Shown piece by piece: positions 18,764-26,225 of a stretch of DNA of 64,000 nt. Position 1 is the stretch's first letter. The number at the start of each line of letters is the position of its first letter. A program made the position numbers and the translations under genes. This stretch comes from an uncultured Collinsella sp. (lineage in GTDB: Bacteria > Actinomycetota > Coriobacteriia > Coriobacteriales > Coriobacteriaceae), in NCBI GenBank assembly GCA_958353395.1, contig CATWSG010000004.1:1-64000 (forward strand), written 5' to 3'. The notes beneath the pieces were generated by a model. That model saw only the letters and a program-made list of their open reading frames with translations, was not told the DNA's origin and did no database searches.

Positions 18764-19479
18764 GCGCCGGCGCTACGCTACTCAAGCTGCAACAGATCGA
18801 TTTGGAGCTCGCCCGCAACAAGAGCGAACTTGCCAATATGCCGGAGCTCAAGGAGCTCGCTTCCAAGCGCAAGACCTATGTGAAGCTCAAGTCCGAGATG
18901 ACCAAGCTCTACGCCCAGCGCAAGGATCTGGACATTGAGCTCGACGATCTCAACACCACCGAGATTCAGACCAACAACGCCATCGAGGCTGCCAAGAAGC
19001 GCCACGTCGACGGCTCCGACTACCGCGAGGTTCAGGACCTGGAGAATGAACTCGCCACCCTGGCCAAGCGTCTTGACAAGATTGAGCACACCCGCAAGGA
19101 TGTCGTTATCGCCCATAAGGAGGCGCTCGACCGCGAGGCACGCGCGCAAGCTATCATCGCCAAGTTCGAGGAGGGCGTGAAGGCCGATACCAAGGCCGCC
19201 CGCGCCAAGGCTGCCGACCTGCAGGCTCAGATTGACGCCGCCACTAAGGAGCGCACCGCGCTTGCCGCTACGCTGCCGGCCGACGTGCTCACCGACTACG
19301 AGCGTCTGCTCAAGCAGTTCCGCGGCCTGGCCGTCGAGACCATCCAGGGCAACATCCCCACGGTTTGCCACACCGCGCTGCAGGCATCGTCCATGAGCGA
19401 CCTCAACCACGATGGTAGGTCAATTACGCACTGCCCGTACTGCCACCGCCTCCTGGTACTCCCGAGCAAGGAAGCTTAA
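18760..19479 (+). CDS. Coiled-coil protein with degenerate C4-type zinc ribbon
   Basis: A 239-residue protein, almost entirely heptad-like charged helix (about 5-190), ending in a zinc-ribbon region. The partners in this family usually have CxxC...CPxC; here the second knuckle CPYCHR is present near 221-226, but the first is reduced to a single VCH (about 198-199), so the metal site is either Cys3His-like or degraded. The ATG at 18760 overlaps the Nif3-like stop (ATGA) with SD AAAGGAGAG. The family is predicted to bind nucleic acid; evidence is indirect. Confidence 0.85.
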   Translation: MSAGATLLKLQQIDLELARNKSELANMPELKELASKRKTYVKLKSEMTKLYAQRKDLDIELDDLNTTEIQTNNAIEAAKKRHVDGSDYREVQDLENELATLAKRLDKIEHTRKDVVIAHKEALDREARAQAIIAKFEEGVKADTKAARAKAADLQAQIDAATKERTALAATLPADVLTDYERLLKQFRGLAVETIQGNIPTVCHTALQASSMSDLNHDGRSITHCPYCHRLLVLPSKEA

Positions 19480-19482
19480 ACG

Positions 19483-20697
19483 ATGGCGGCGGCATCCAAC
19501 AATTCAATGCAACTTGAGGGAAAAACGATCCTGCTGGGCATTACCGGCGGGATCGCCGCCTATAAGTCGTGCAATATCGTGCGCTTGCTGCAAAAGCGCG
19601 GCGCGCGCGTCAAGGTCGTTATGAGCGAGCATGCCACCGAGTTTGTGGGCCCGCTCACCTTCCGTGCGCTCACCAACGAGCCTGTTGCCGTGGGCTTATT
19701 CGACGATCCCTCCGACCCCATCCACCACATTTCGCTGGCGCAGGAGCCCGATCTGGTGGTCGTGGCGCCCGCGACGGCCAATATCATCGCCAAGATGGCC
19801 ACCGGCATCGCCGACGACCTCATCTCCACCACGCTGCTTGCGACGCCGCGACCCATCGTGATCGCACCCGCCATGAACAACGGCATGTGGAAGGCGCCTG
19901 CGACGCAGGCCAACATGGCCACGCTGCGCGACCGCGGCGTCCATGTGGTGGGACCCGGCAGCGGCTACCTTGCCTGCGGCGACGTGAACACGGGACGTAT
20001 GAGCGAGCCCGAGGACATCGTCGAGGCTGTCTGTGAGGTGCTCAACCCCGCGCCTCAGGACCTGGCAGGTAAGCACATCGTGATTACCGCCGGCCCCACG
20101 CACGAGCCGATCGACCCGGTGCGATTCATTGGCAACCGCTCTTCGGGCAAGATGGGCATCGCCCTGGCGGGGGAGGCTGCTCGCCGCGGTGCTGCGGTCA
20201 CGCTCGTGCTGGGACCGGCATCGCTCGATGTTCCCCGCGGCGTGGCGTGCGTACGCGTGCAGACCGCCGCAGAGATGCTGCAGGCGGCGACGAGCGCCTT
20301 CCAGACGGCCGACGTGGCCATTTGCGCCGCCGCCGTCGCCGACTACACTCCAGCGGCCCCAGCGGACCATAAGCTCAAAAAGTCCAACGAGCCCTTGGAT
20401 CGAGTTGAACTGGTCGAGACCGTTGACATCTTGGCCGAGCTTTCGCGTCAAAAGGGAGAGCGGCGCGTGATCGGATTTGCGGCCGAGACCGATAACGTCG
20501 TGGAGTACGCGCAGCGTAAGCTCGCCCGCAAGGGTTGTGACGCCATTATCGCCAACGATGTCTCGCGCGCCGATTCGGGCTTTGGAACCGACACTAACAA
20601 GGCCTGGATCGTGAGCACAGCGGGCACGCAAGAACTTCCCGTGCTAACAAAGCCCCAGCTCGCAGATACAATTTTGGACTTGCTTCAAAATTTGTAA
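19483..20697 (+). CDS. coaBC: Bifunctional phosphopantothenoylcysteine decarboxylase/synthetase
   Basis: CoaBC joins cysteine to 4'-phosphopantothenate with CTP and decarboxylates the product for coenzyme A synthesis. In the 404-residue protein the N-terminal flavin domain has GITGGIAAYKS (about 19-29), APAMNNGMW and the ACGDVNTGRM flap with its cysteine; the C-terminal synthetase domain starts near ITAGPTHEPID and has RFIGNRSSGKMG, AAVADYTP and the KLKKS motif. Length is typical. It is the last gene of the plus-strand run before tRNA-Pro. Confidence 0.96.
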   Translation: MAAASNNSMQLEGKTILLGITGGIAAYKSCNIVRLLQKRGARVKVVMSEHATEFVGPLTFRALTNEPVAVGLFDDPSDPIHHISLAQEPDLVVVAPATANIIAKMATGIADDLISTTLLATPRPIVIAPAMNNGMWKAPATQANMATLRDRGVHVVGPGSGYLACGDVNTGRMSEPEDIVEAVCEVLNPAPQDLAGKHIVITAGPTHEPIDPVRFIGNRSSGKMGIALAGEAARRGAAVTLVLGPASLDVPRGVACVRVQTAAEMLQAATSAFQTADVAICAAAVADYTPAAPADHKLKKSNEPLDRVELVETVDILAELSRQKGERRVIGFAAETDNVVEYAQRKLARKGCDAIIANDVSRADSGFGTDTNKAWIVSTAGTQELPVLTKPQLADTILDLLQNL

Positions 20698-20705
20698 AAA
20701 AGTTC

Positions 20706-20735
20706 TTGCACAAGTCTAAAGTTTCGGGTTAATAT
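20706..20735 (+). promoter_or_regulatory. tRNA-Pro promoter
   Basis: TTGCAC (20706-20711) and TAATAT (20730-20735), 18 bases apart; an overlapping TATACT at 20733-20738 would need a 21-base spacer. It lies 43 bases before the tRNA. Confidence 0.55.
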
Positions 20736-20777
20736 ACTCCCTGTTGCGAGCGAGAGCAGAGCAACAGACAAAAGCTT

Positions 20778-20854
<77 letters not shown>

Positions 20855-20863
20855 GAAGTTTGC

Positions 20864-20893
20864 AGGTCAGGCACCTAGTGCCTGACCTTTTTT
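20864..20893 (+). terminator. Intrinsic terminator of tRNA-Pro
   Basis: AGGTCAGGCAC pairs perfectly with GTGCCTGACCT (11 bp, loop CTA) and is followed by a T run. Confidence 0.9.
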
Positions 20894-21317
20894 GTTTTAA
20901 GCAATTGCTTAATTTTGATTAAGCAACAGGGTGCCAAAAATCTACCTACGCGATAATCGCTTTTTGCGGCTACTTGTGCGTTTTGCACACGCCTGAGCCG
21001 ATTTATTAACGCGATATGAATCTACATACGCGTAGCTGGTATACAGCCGAGAACGGGCTGAATTTATCGCAGCGAGTTACATAGATATAGCGACTGTAAC
21101 GAACAAGCGTGTCGCTGTATTTATTCCAGTAGTTCACTTGATCGGTGGGCAAGTGGGCTGTTGCAACGAAACGCCAACCAGGATGGGCTCTATACGAGAA
21201 CACCGCAGAGGTAATGGCGGGGGAGCGCAACAGGAGCTCTGAGAGCCGCTGTATGGCCCCATTTCTCCTCTAACCGCATTATCCGTGCCACGAAACTCAA
21301 ACCGTTCGTTCGGCAGC
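20894..21317. other. Non-coding stretch at left edge of accessory region
   Basis: No supportable gene. It holds a palindrome TTAAGCAATTGCTTAA (20897-20912) followed by a third half-site ATTAAGCAA (20918-20926), two near-identical words ATCTAC(C/A)TACGCG about 78 bases apart, and a 24-bp word (21167-21190) repeated at 25032-25055. The composition is AT-richer than the flanking genes. Confidence 0.55.
21167..21233. repeat. Flanking imperfect repeat, left copy
   Basis: CGAAACGCCAACCAGGATG-GGCTC (21167-21190) matches 25032-25055 with one mismatch. A second block starting GTAATGGC at 21211-21233 matches 25056-25078 at 19 of 23 bases. The left copy has 20 extra bases between the blocks. Together the copies bracket the pilin and 718-residue genes. 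Confidence 0.65.
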
Positions 21318-21354
21318 AAAAAGAAAGGCCCGCGCGGGGTAGAGCGGGCCTTTC
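21318..21354 (-). terminator. Intrinsic terminator of the pilin-DUF6273 gene
   Basis: On the minus strand GAAAGGCCCGC pairs with GCGGGCCTTTC (11 bp, 10-base loop), then TTTTT. It lies 11 bases past the stop codon. Confidence 0.88.
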
Positions 21355-21364
21355 ATCCAGAAAA

Positions 21365-22384
21365 CTAGAAGCACCAGGCGGGGCAGACGCAATACGAGTT
21401 CGACGCGCCACCGTCGTATGACGCATCGCTGCCGGGGAGGGCAAGGAGGAAGGAAGTAGAGTATTCCGGATACACCGAACGCTCCCACCACCAGCCGCCA
21501 ACCCTCTGGTAAGCGTTGCCCGAATAGTTATTCAGCACCTTGCTCTTGAAGGCCTCGTACTGGGTACCCTCCGAGGAAGTCCAGGGATAGTCGGATGCCC
21601 AGCGGGAGGTGTGGACAATCTCGGAGTAGCTGAGCAGGAACAGCTTGTCCGAGGTCGCCGTCACGGTGGCGTTCTTGTTTTCGCTCCCGCCGCCGACGTT
21701 GTTCGTGAGCTTCCTGACCGATTTCACCTTGTTCTGGAAATCGGACGGCATGAGGTTCCAGACCTCGCCCGAGTTCATCTTCTGACGCAGCTCCGACTTT
21801 TCCCAGCCGCCGGCGTTGTTTTTCGTGGCGTTCATGCGGGACCTGATTCCCTTCGAGGTGGTGAGGAACGTCAGGCCCGCCTTTCCGGATCCGTCCGCGA
21901 GGTCATCGTGGTTGATGCCGATAATTCGGTACTCGAGCGTCTCACCGTTAGTCAGCTTGACGGACCATTCCGTCCCCGCATCCATCGCCGCCATGGCTTT
22001 GGCGTAGGCGGGAGATGCCTCGCCCTTGGCGGCGATGTCCTCGGCCACGGCCTTCTGCTCGTCGAGCGTCCAATCCTCCGCGTCCTTGGCCACCGCCGCT
22101 TGGACGGTCGCGGAGTCGGCTCCCGTTGAGCCGCCGGAAGCGCCACCCCCGAAACCGCCGTCCGTCCCGCTGTCCAGAGTGGTCGAGACTTGGTTGAACT
22201 GGTTGCGGATGGCGCTGGAGACCTGCGGTCCCGCGAACACCACCACCAGGCCGATGACGGCCGCGATCAGGACGTACTCGATAAGTCCTTGCCCACGGAG
22301 GCGGGTCGTCTTAGGAGCGACCCCCCCCCCGAGGCGAAATTGCCGCTGCGTGCATTTGCGGCTCCCTTCGCTCAGGGTTTGCAA
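21365..22384 (-). CDS. Flp-type pilin fused to DUF6273 domain, with G10 tract
   Basis: A 339-codon frame. Near residues 31-60 (GQGLIEYVLIAAVIGLVVVF) is a type IVb/Flp prepilin signal: Gly, then Glu at +5 and a hydrophobic helix, so a prepilin peptidase would cut just before QGLIEY. A Gly/Ser linker leads to a C-terminal DUF6273-type domain (from about WSVKLTNGETLEYRI to the end; typical RRIDS-like core, WWWERS and a C-terminal CVCPAWCF). The open frame starts only at a TTG (22384) without SD. An ATG at 22355 has SD AAGGGAG 6 bases upstream but, with ten G at 22321-22330, runs into TAA after 14 codons; nine or twelve G would fuse it in frame to the pilin. Expression is thus probably off, or phase-variable, in this sequence. 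No Tad export genes are nearby. It is divergent from the 718-residue gene. Confidence 0.75.
   Translation of the reverse strand: MQTLSEGSRKCTQRQFRLGGGVAPKTTRLRGQGLIEYVLIAAVIGLVVVFAGPQVSSAIRNQFNQVSTTLDSGTDGGFGGGASGGSTGADSATVQAAVAKDAEDWTLDEQKAVAEDIAAKGEASPAYAKAMAAMDAGTEWSVKLTNGETLEYRIIGINHDDLADGSGKAGLTFLTTSKGIRSRMNATKNNAGGWEKSELRQKMNSGEVWNLMPSDFQNKVKSVRKLTNNVGGGSENKNATVTATSDKLFLLSYSEIVHTSRWASDYPWTSSEGTQYEAFKSKVLNNYSGNAYQRVGGWWWERSVYPEYSTSFLLALPGSDASYDGGASNSYCVCPAWCF
22321..22330 (-). repeat. Poly-G tract (G10) in the pilin leader
   Basis: Ten consecutive C on the plus strand, G on the coding strand, between the SD-led ATG at 22355 and the prepilin cleavage site. It is the longest homopolymer I see in the window. 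Slippage by one base would switch the reading frame; a sequencing length error is the plain alternative. Confidence 0.75.
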
Positions 22385-22700
22385 TACGAGCCGAGCGTAG
22401 GGCTATTCCAAATATTTGCACCGGTCTTGCCGCTGCGGCAACGATGACGGTAGGGAAGAAAACCGAGTGTCTTGAATGCGGTCAATTGCCCTCTCGAAGC
22501 CCTCGCACGGCTGCACCTTGACGATATAGAGACGATTGTGGGTGCCCGCTTATACCGCCAATGTCTGACAATCTCGCTCGAGTTTCCATCACCGGGTTTG
22601 GCAGCTGAACCAAAGGCATAAAAGCGCAAAGTTATAATGGCTCTCGTATGAGAAACAACGCGATTCGTACTGCCTGTTCGCCCACGAGAAAGAATCGTCC
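22385..22700. promoter_or_regulatory. Divergent control region, pilin / 718-residue gene
   Basis: No gene. It holds a perfect palindrome TTGCCGCTGCGGCAA (22427-22441), about 85 bases upstream of the pilin ATG and able to overlap its promoter, and a TATAAT at 22633-22638 that could be the -10 of the plus-strand gene, without a good -35. Both transcripts would start here in opposite directions, allowing joint control. Confidence 0.5.
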
Positions 22701-24857
22701 ATGAGCATATTCGACAAAGGCTTCGACCCGCTGCAGGAGATTCAGAGGGCCACTAAGACTGCCGGCGAGGCGACGGCCAGGATTGCCGAAGGGGCATCTG
22801 GGATGGCGGTAGCGGCAGGCGCTGCGGTCGTGGACGCGGCGACAACGGCGGGCGCGGCGGTCGCAGGGGCGGCGGGCGGCGCGAAGGCCGTCCTCGACGA
22901 AAAAGAGGCCGAGAGACTCGATGTGGAGAAGGCGGTGTACGCGCCCAAGGTACAGGAAGCCTTGAGGGCGATTGAGGGCTCCCGTGCACAGGAGCTACTC
23001 GACTCATTCCAGGAGTCTCCGCTCCCGTTGACGGAAGCCAATGCCGCCAAGGTGAAGTCAGCCTTCCCGATACCGAGGGAACAGACCGTCGTCTGGGCCG
23101 ACGCCGAGTTCGACCTCAGGCCCAGCGGCATCGCCATGACCGAAAAGGGCGTCTACATCAAGGCGGACGCCGACGCGCTCGCCGTCCCGGGGAAGGAAAA
23201 GAGGCAGTCCCGCCTCTTCTACTTCGAGTGGGCGTACTTCGACCCCGGCTCCTTCGCCTCCGACGGTGAAAGCAACCTCGCGCTCACCGTCGACGAGGCG
23301 TGCCGGAGCCAGTTCGTATCCCGCTGCCAGGCGCTCCGCGGCCTCGAGGATGACCGCGCCGCCGGCATCGACAGTGAGCTTGCCACGGTGGACGATACGG
23401 CGGTCAAAGCCGCGGCAGTCGCGGCGGCGGCGACCATCAACAGCAACGGGGAGGTCTTCGTCGAGCAACGGGCCGCGGTCAACAACCCTGCGGGCCACGG
23501 AGAGCTTGCCGAGGAGGCGAACAGCATCATCGACAGGCTCCAGGGCCACCAGGCCGAGATTCTGGGGAGGGACAACGTGAAGAACGGCCCCGACCGAAGC
23601 GTCGACGGCGTTCTGATCCAGACCAAGTACTACAAGACGGCACGCGGCTCCCTCGAAGCATGCTTCGATCCGAGCAGCCATCAGTATCGCTACCTCGCGA
23701 AAGACGGCACGCCGATGCAGCTCGAAGTCCCGAAAGACCAGTACCAGCAGGTGCTCTGCGGTTTCGAGAAGAAGATTAGCCAAGGCAAGGTTCCCGGCGT
23801 CAGCGACCCCAAGGACGCCGAGAAGATCGTCCGCAAAGGCAAGCTCACGTACGACCAGGCGGTGAACCTCACCAAGCCGGGAACGGTGGAATCGGTGAAG
23901 TATGACGCCGCGACCGGCGCGGTCACATGCTCCTGCGCGTTCGGCCTGTCGTTTCTGGCGACGACGTTCATGGCGTACAGGGAGACCAGGGACATCACCG
24001 GTGCCGTCCAGGCGGGCATCGCCGCCGGCGTCCAGGTGTTCGGCCTGTCCTTCGCCCAGCATATGGTCGTCTCGCAGATCTCCAGAGCGGGGCTTTCCAA
24101 CGCTTTGGTGGCGCCCAGCCAGGCGGTGGTCGGCAAGCTCGGATTCAAGGCGTCCGCCACAATCGTCAACGGCCTGCGCGCCCTCACGGGCAAGACCGCC
24201 ATCAGCGGAGCAGCCGCCTCCAAGCAGCTTGCGAAGATGCTAAGGGGCAATGCCGTCTCGGCAGCGGTGACCCTCGCCGTGTTCTCAGTCCCCGAGACCT
24301 ACAAACTCCTCCAGGGCAAGGCAAGTGGCGCCCAGTACGCCCAGAACATGGCATGCCTCGCCACCTCGATCGCCGGGGGAATCGCCGGCGCCGCTGCAGC
24401 AGGAGTCGCGGCGGCGAAGGTCGGCGCCGCGGCCGGAACGGCGGTGTCGCCCGGCGTGGGGACCATCGTCGGCCTCGCGGGCGGCATGGTCGGCGGAACG
24501 GTCGGCACAGCGGCCGCGGGCGTAGTCGGCGGGATACTGTTCGAGGGCGACAGCGCGTCTTTTGGGCGGTACTTCAACGCCATGGTGTCGTGCATGGCGG
24601 TCGAGTACCTGCTCGACGGACGTGAGATGGACGAGCTGCTTGCTGTCCTAAACGGCGTAAAGCCGGAAGAGTTCAAGACACTGATGGAGGAAACGCTCCC
24701 ATCGCAGTTCCAAGAGGCGAAGATCCGAGCATTCCTTGTCCCGATGTTTGATGAGATCGTGTCGCGCAGAGAGCGCTTCGCGCTTCCCACCAGCAGGCAG
24801 ATTTCCGACGCCCTTGTCAAGTTCGAGCAGGATGCCGAGGAGAAACCGACGGCTTAG
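22701..24857 (+). CDS. 718-residue membrane protein, PH-like plus glycine-zipper, unknown
   Basis: I do not recognise a named function. Visible parts: an Ala/Gly-rich amphipathic N-terminus (about 15-65); a domain at about 120-205 resembling bacterial PH-like folds (FDLRPSGIAMTEKGVYIKAD, RLFYFEWAYFDPGSF); a conserved-looking module at about 295-480 (NGPDRSVDGV, YYKTARGSLEACFDP, MQLEVPKDQY, VRKGKLTYDQA, CSCAFGLSF); and a C-terminal hydrophobic stretch with dense GxxxG spacing (about 555-612), typical of glycine zippers. I recall similar modules in scattered accessory proteins of gut bacteria. Arg is often AGG, whereas neighbouring housekeeping genes use CGC, suggesting transfer. It is divergent from the pilin gene. 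Membrane insertion and effector or defence roles are inference. Confidence 0.7.
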   Translation: MSIFDKGFDPLQEIQRATKTAGEATARIAEGASGMAVAAGAAVVDAATTAGAAVAGAAGGAKAVLDEKEAERLDVEKAVYAPKVQEALRAIEGSRAQELLDSFQESPLPLTEANAAKVKSAFPIPREQTVVWADAEFDLRPSGIAMTEKGVYIKADADALAVPGKEKRQSRLFYFEWAYFDPGSFASDGESNLALTVDEACRSQFVSRCQALRGLEDDRAAGIDSELATVDDTAVKAAAVAAAATINSNGEVFVEQRAAVNNPAGHGELAEEANSIIDRLQGHQAEILGRDNVKNGPDRSVDGVLIQTKYYKTARGSLEACFDPSSHQYRYLAKDGTPMQLEVPKDQYQQVLCGFEKKISQGKVPGVSDPKDAEKIVRKGKLTYDQAVNLTKPGTVESVKYDAATGAVTCSCAFGLSFLATTFMAYRETRDITGAVQAGIAAGVQVFGLSFAQHMVVSQISRAGLSNALVAPSQAVVGKLGFKASATIVNGLRALTGKTAISGAAASKQLAKMLRGNAVSAAVTLAVFSVPETYKLLQGKASGAQYAQNMACLATSIAGGIAGAAAAGVAAAKVGAAAGTAVSPGVGTIVGLAGGMVGGTVGTAAAGVVGGILFEGDSASFGRYFNAMVSCMAVEYLLDGREMDELLAVLNGVKPEEFKTLMEETLPSQFQEAKIRAFLVPMFDEIVSRRERFALPTSRQISDALVKFEQDAEEKPTA

Positions 24858-25433
24858 CACGTTGCGGTCAACGGAATCGACGAGTTTGGCATTCCTTGTA
24901 TTCTTCCAGTTCCTCGAATCGCTTTCCGGGGAGTCGGAGTTGACTGCGATCTCGCACATCGCTATGGTCGCTCCCGTCAACGCCGTCATCGAGGTGAGTC
25001 CATTATCCACGCACCGCATACTCCCTGAGCTCGAAACGCCAACCAGGATGAGCTCGTAATGGCAGGAGAGCGCGGCAGACCCTTGAATATCAACTTCACC
25101 CGAACACCTCCCGCATTCATACGAACATGTACGGATGAATGCGGGAATCCGATACCCTGAGGGCCGGATCGGCCGGCCCACTGAGCACGAGCGAGACACG
25201 GTCCAGAGGATGCCGGAGCGCAGAACCCCGTGTAGGGAGATCGCGAGGGAGCCGGGCAGGTCGCCCTCGACGGTGAGCGCCGAGGTGCCGCGCACGGGTT
25301 CATCGCCGCGCCCACCCATGAAAAGAGGGTTCCCTCGCAGGCGCCGCATCCGCACGCCCCCGCAAAGAAACCCTCGCACTCGCATCTCTACCTGCGAACC
25401 CGTATGCAGCCTCGCGCGTGTGTTCCGCAGTTG
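24858..25433. other. Decayed intergenic stretch right of the 718-residue gene
   Basis: Contains the right copy of the flanking repeat (25032-25078), a 12-bp inverted repeat (25109-25120 and 25135-25146) and an IS30-type transposase remnant. No intact gene is visible. Confidence 0.6.
25032..25078. repeat. Flanking imperfect repeat, right copy
   Basis: Counterpart of 21167-21233; see there. 23 of 24 bases match in the first block. Confidence 0.65.
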
Positions 25434-25437
25434 CTAG
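25135..25437 (+). pseudogene. IS30-family transposase N-terminal remnant
   Basis: The frame from 25135 reads GRPTEHERDTVQRMPE, then CREIAREPGRSPSTVSAEV, the helix-turn-helix that opens IS30-family transposases (normally ending STISREI). The match fades after about residue 55 and nothing of the DDE catalytic core follows, so only a fragment remains. An inverted repeat (TCCCGCATTCAT / ATGAATGCGGGA) lies just upstream and may be part of the old element. It marks past mobile-element activity at the right edge of the accessory region. Confidence 0.65.
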
Positions 25438-26225
25438 TCGCGGTAGAACGAGCCCATGTAGCGGATGTACTCGTCCTCGGTGTGGTTTGCCTTCCAGTCG
25501 TGGACGGAGTCCTTGTTGCGCTGGCCGGCGATGACGGAGAGCTCCTTACCCAGCTTCTCAAAGGCCTCGTCGACGCACTCCTCGGGGGTGAGGGCGATCT
25601 TCATGACGGCCTCGCCCTGCGGGCCGCCGGGGAGGTTGGACAGCAGGCTGGGGGTTAGGGTGGTGCCGAGGGTGATGACCTCGACGTCGACGCCGGTGCC
25701 CTCGCACTCGCAGGCCACGGCCTCGGTCATCTTGAGGATGAAGGCCTTGCCCGCGCCGTACTGGCCGTTCCAGGGGCTGGAGCTGATGCCGGTCATCGAC
25801 GAGACGTTGATCACGGCGCCGCGGTCCTGGGCGGCAAAGATCCGCATGTAGTGGTGGAAGCACTTGAGGAAGGTCACGACGTTGACGTTGATCATGGCCT
25901 CGTGCTTCTCCCAGGGGGTGTCCTGGATCTTACCGAAGCTGTGCAGGCAGGCCACGTAGCTCATGAAGCCCATGTCCAGGCCCTCGGTCGCGGCGAAGAC
26001 GGTCTCGGCAGCGCCGGGCTGGCTAAAGTCGGCGCGCACGACCTTGGTCTCCACGCCGTAGGTCTCGCGGATCTCGCCTGCGAGCACGTTCAGCTTCTCC
26101 TCGCGACGGCCGACCATGACGACGTTCATGCCGCCGGCGGCGATCTTCTCGCAGAACGCCTTGCCGACGCCCTCGGTCGCGCCCAGGATCAGGCCCCACT
26201 CACCGTACTTCTCCCTCAGGTTCAT
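25434..26225 (-). CDS. 7beta-hydroxysteroid dehydrogenase (NADP-dependent SDR)
   Basis: A 263-residue short-chain dehydrogenase whose sequence agrees, from memory, with the 7beta-HSDH characterised from Collinsella aerofaciens, which interconverts 7-oxo-lithocholate and ursodeoxycholate. Visible are the nucleotide-binding GATEGVGKAF (15-24, Thr-Gly start replaced by Gly-Ala), NADP-selecting Gly39-Arg40-Arg41 (VGRREEK), the active site NVSSMTG with Ser143, and Tyr156-x3-Lys160 in GQYGAGK. The ATG at 26225 has SD AGAGAGG; a longer upstream frame lacks this. It is a lone gene between a decayed IS remnant and a gene-poor stretch, fitting an accessory trait. No 7alpha-HSDH or bai genes are in view. 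Substrate assignment rests on recall of the family. Confidence 0.88.
   Translation of the reverse strand: MNLREKYGEWGLILGATEGVGKAFCEKIAAGGMNVVMVGRREEKLNVLAGEIRETYGVETKVVRADFSQPGAAETVFAATEGLDMGFMSYVACLHSFGKIQDTPWEKHEAMINVNVVTFLKCFHHYMRIFAAQDRGAVINVSSMTGISSSPWNGQYGAGKAFILKMTEAVACECEGTGVDVEVITLGTTLTPSLLSNLPGGPQGEAVMKIALTPEECVDEAFEKLGKELSVIAGQRNKDSVHDWKANHTEDEYIRYMGSFYRD

Noticed and set aside
21365..22384. Diversity-generating retroelement target, because the fusion ends in a surface-type variable-looking domain
   Set aside because: No reverse transcriptase and no template repeat are visible in the window.
24648..25385. 245-residue minus-strand frame across the island's right edge
   Set aside because: It runs antisense to the end of the 718-residue gene and through the IS30 remnant, with no SD or domain.
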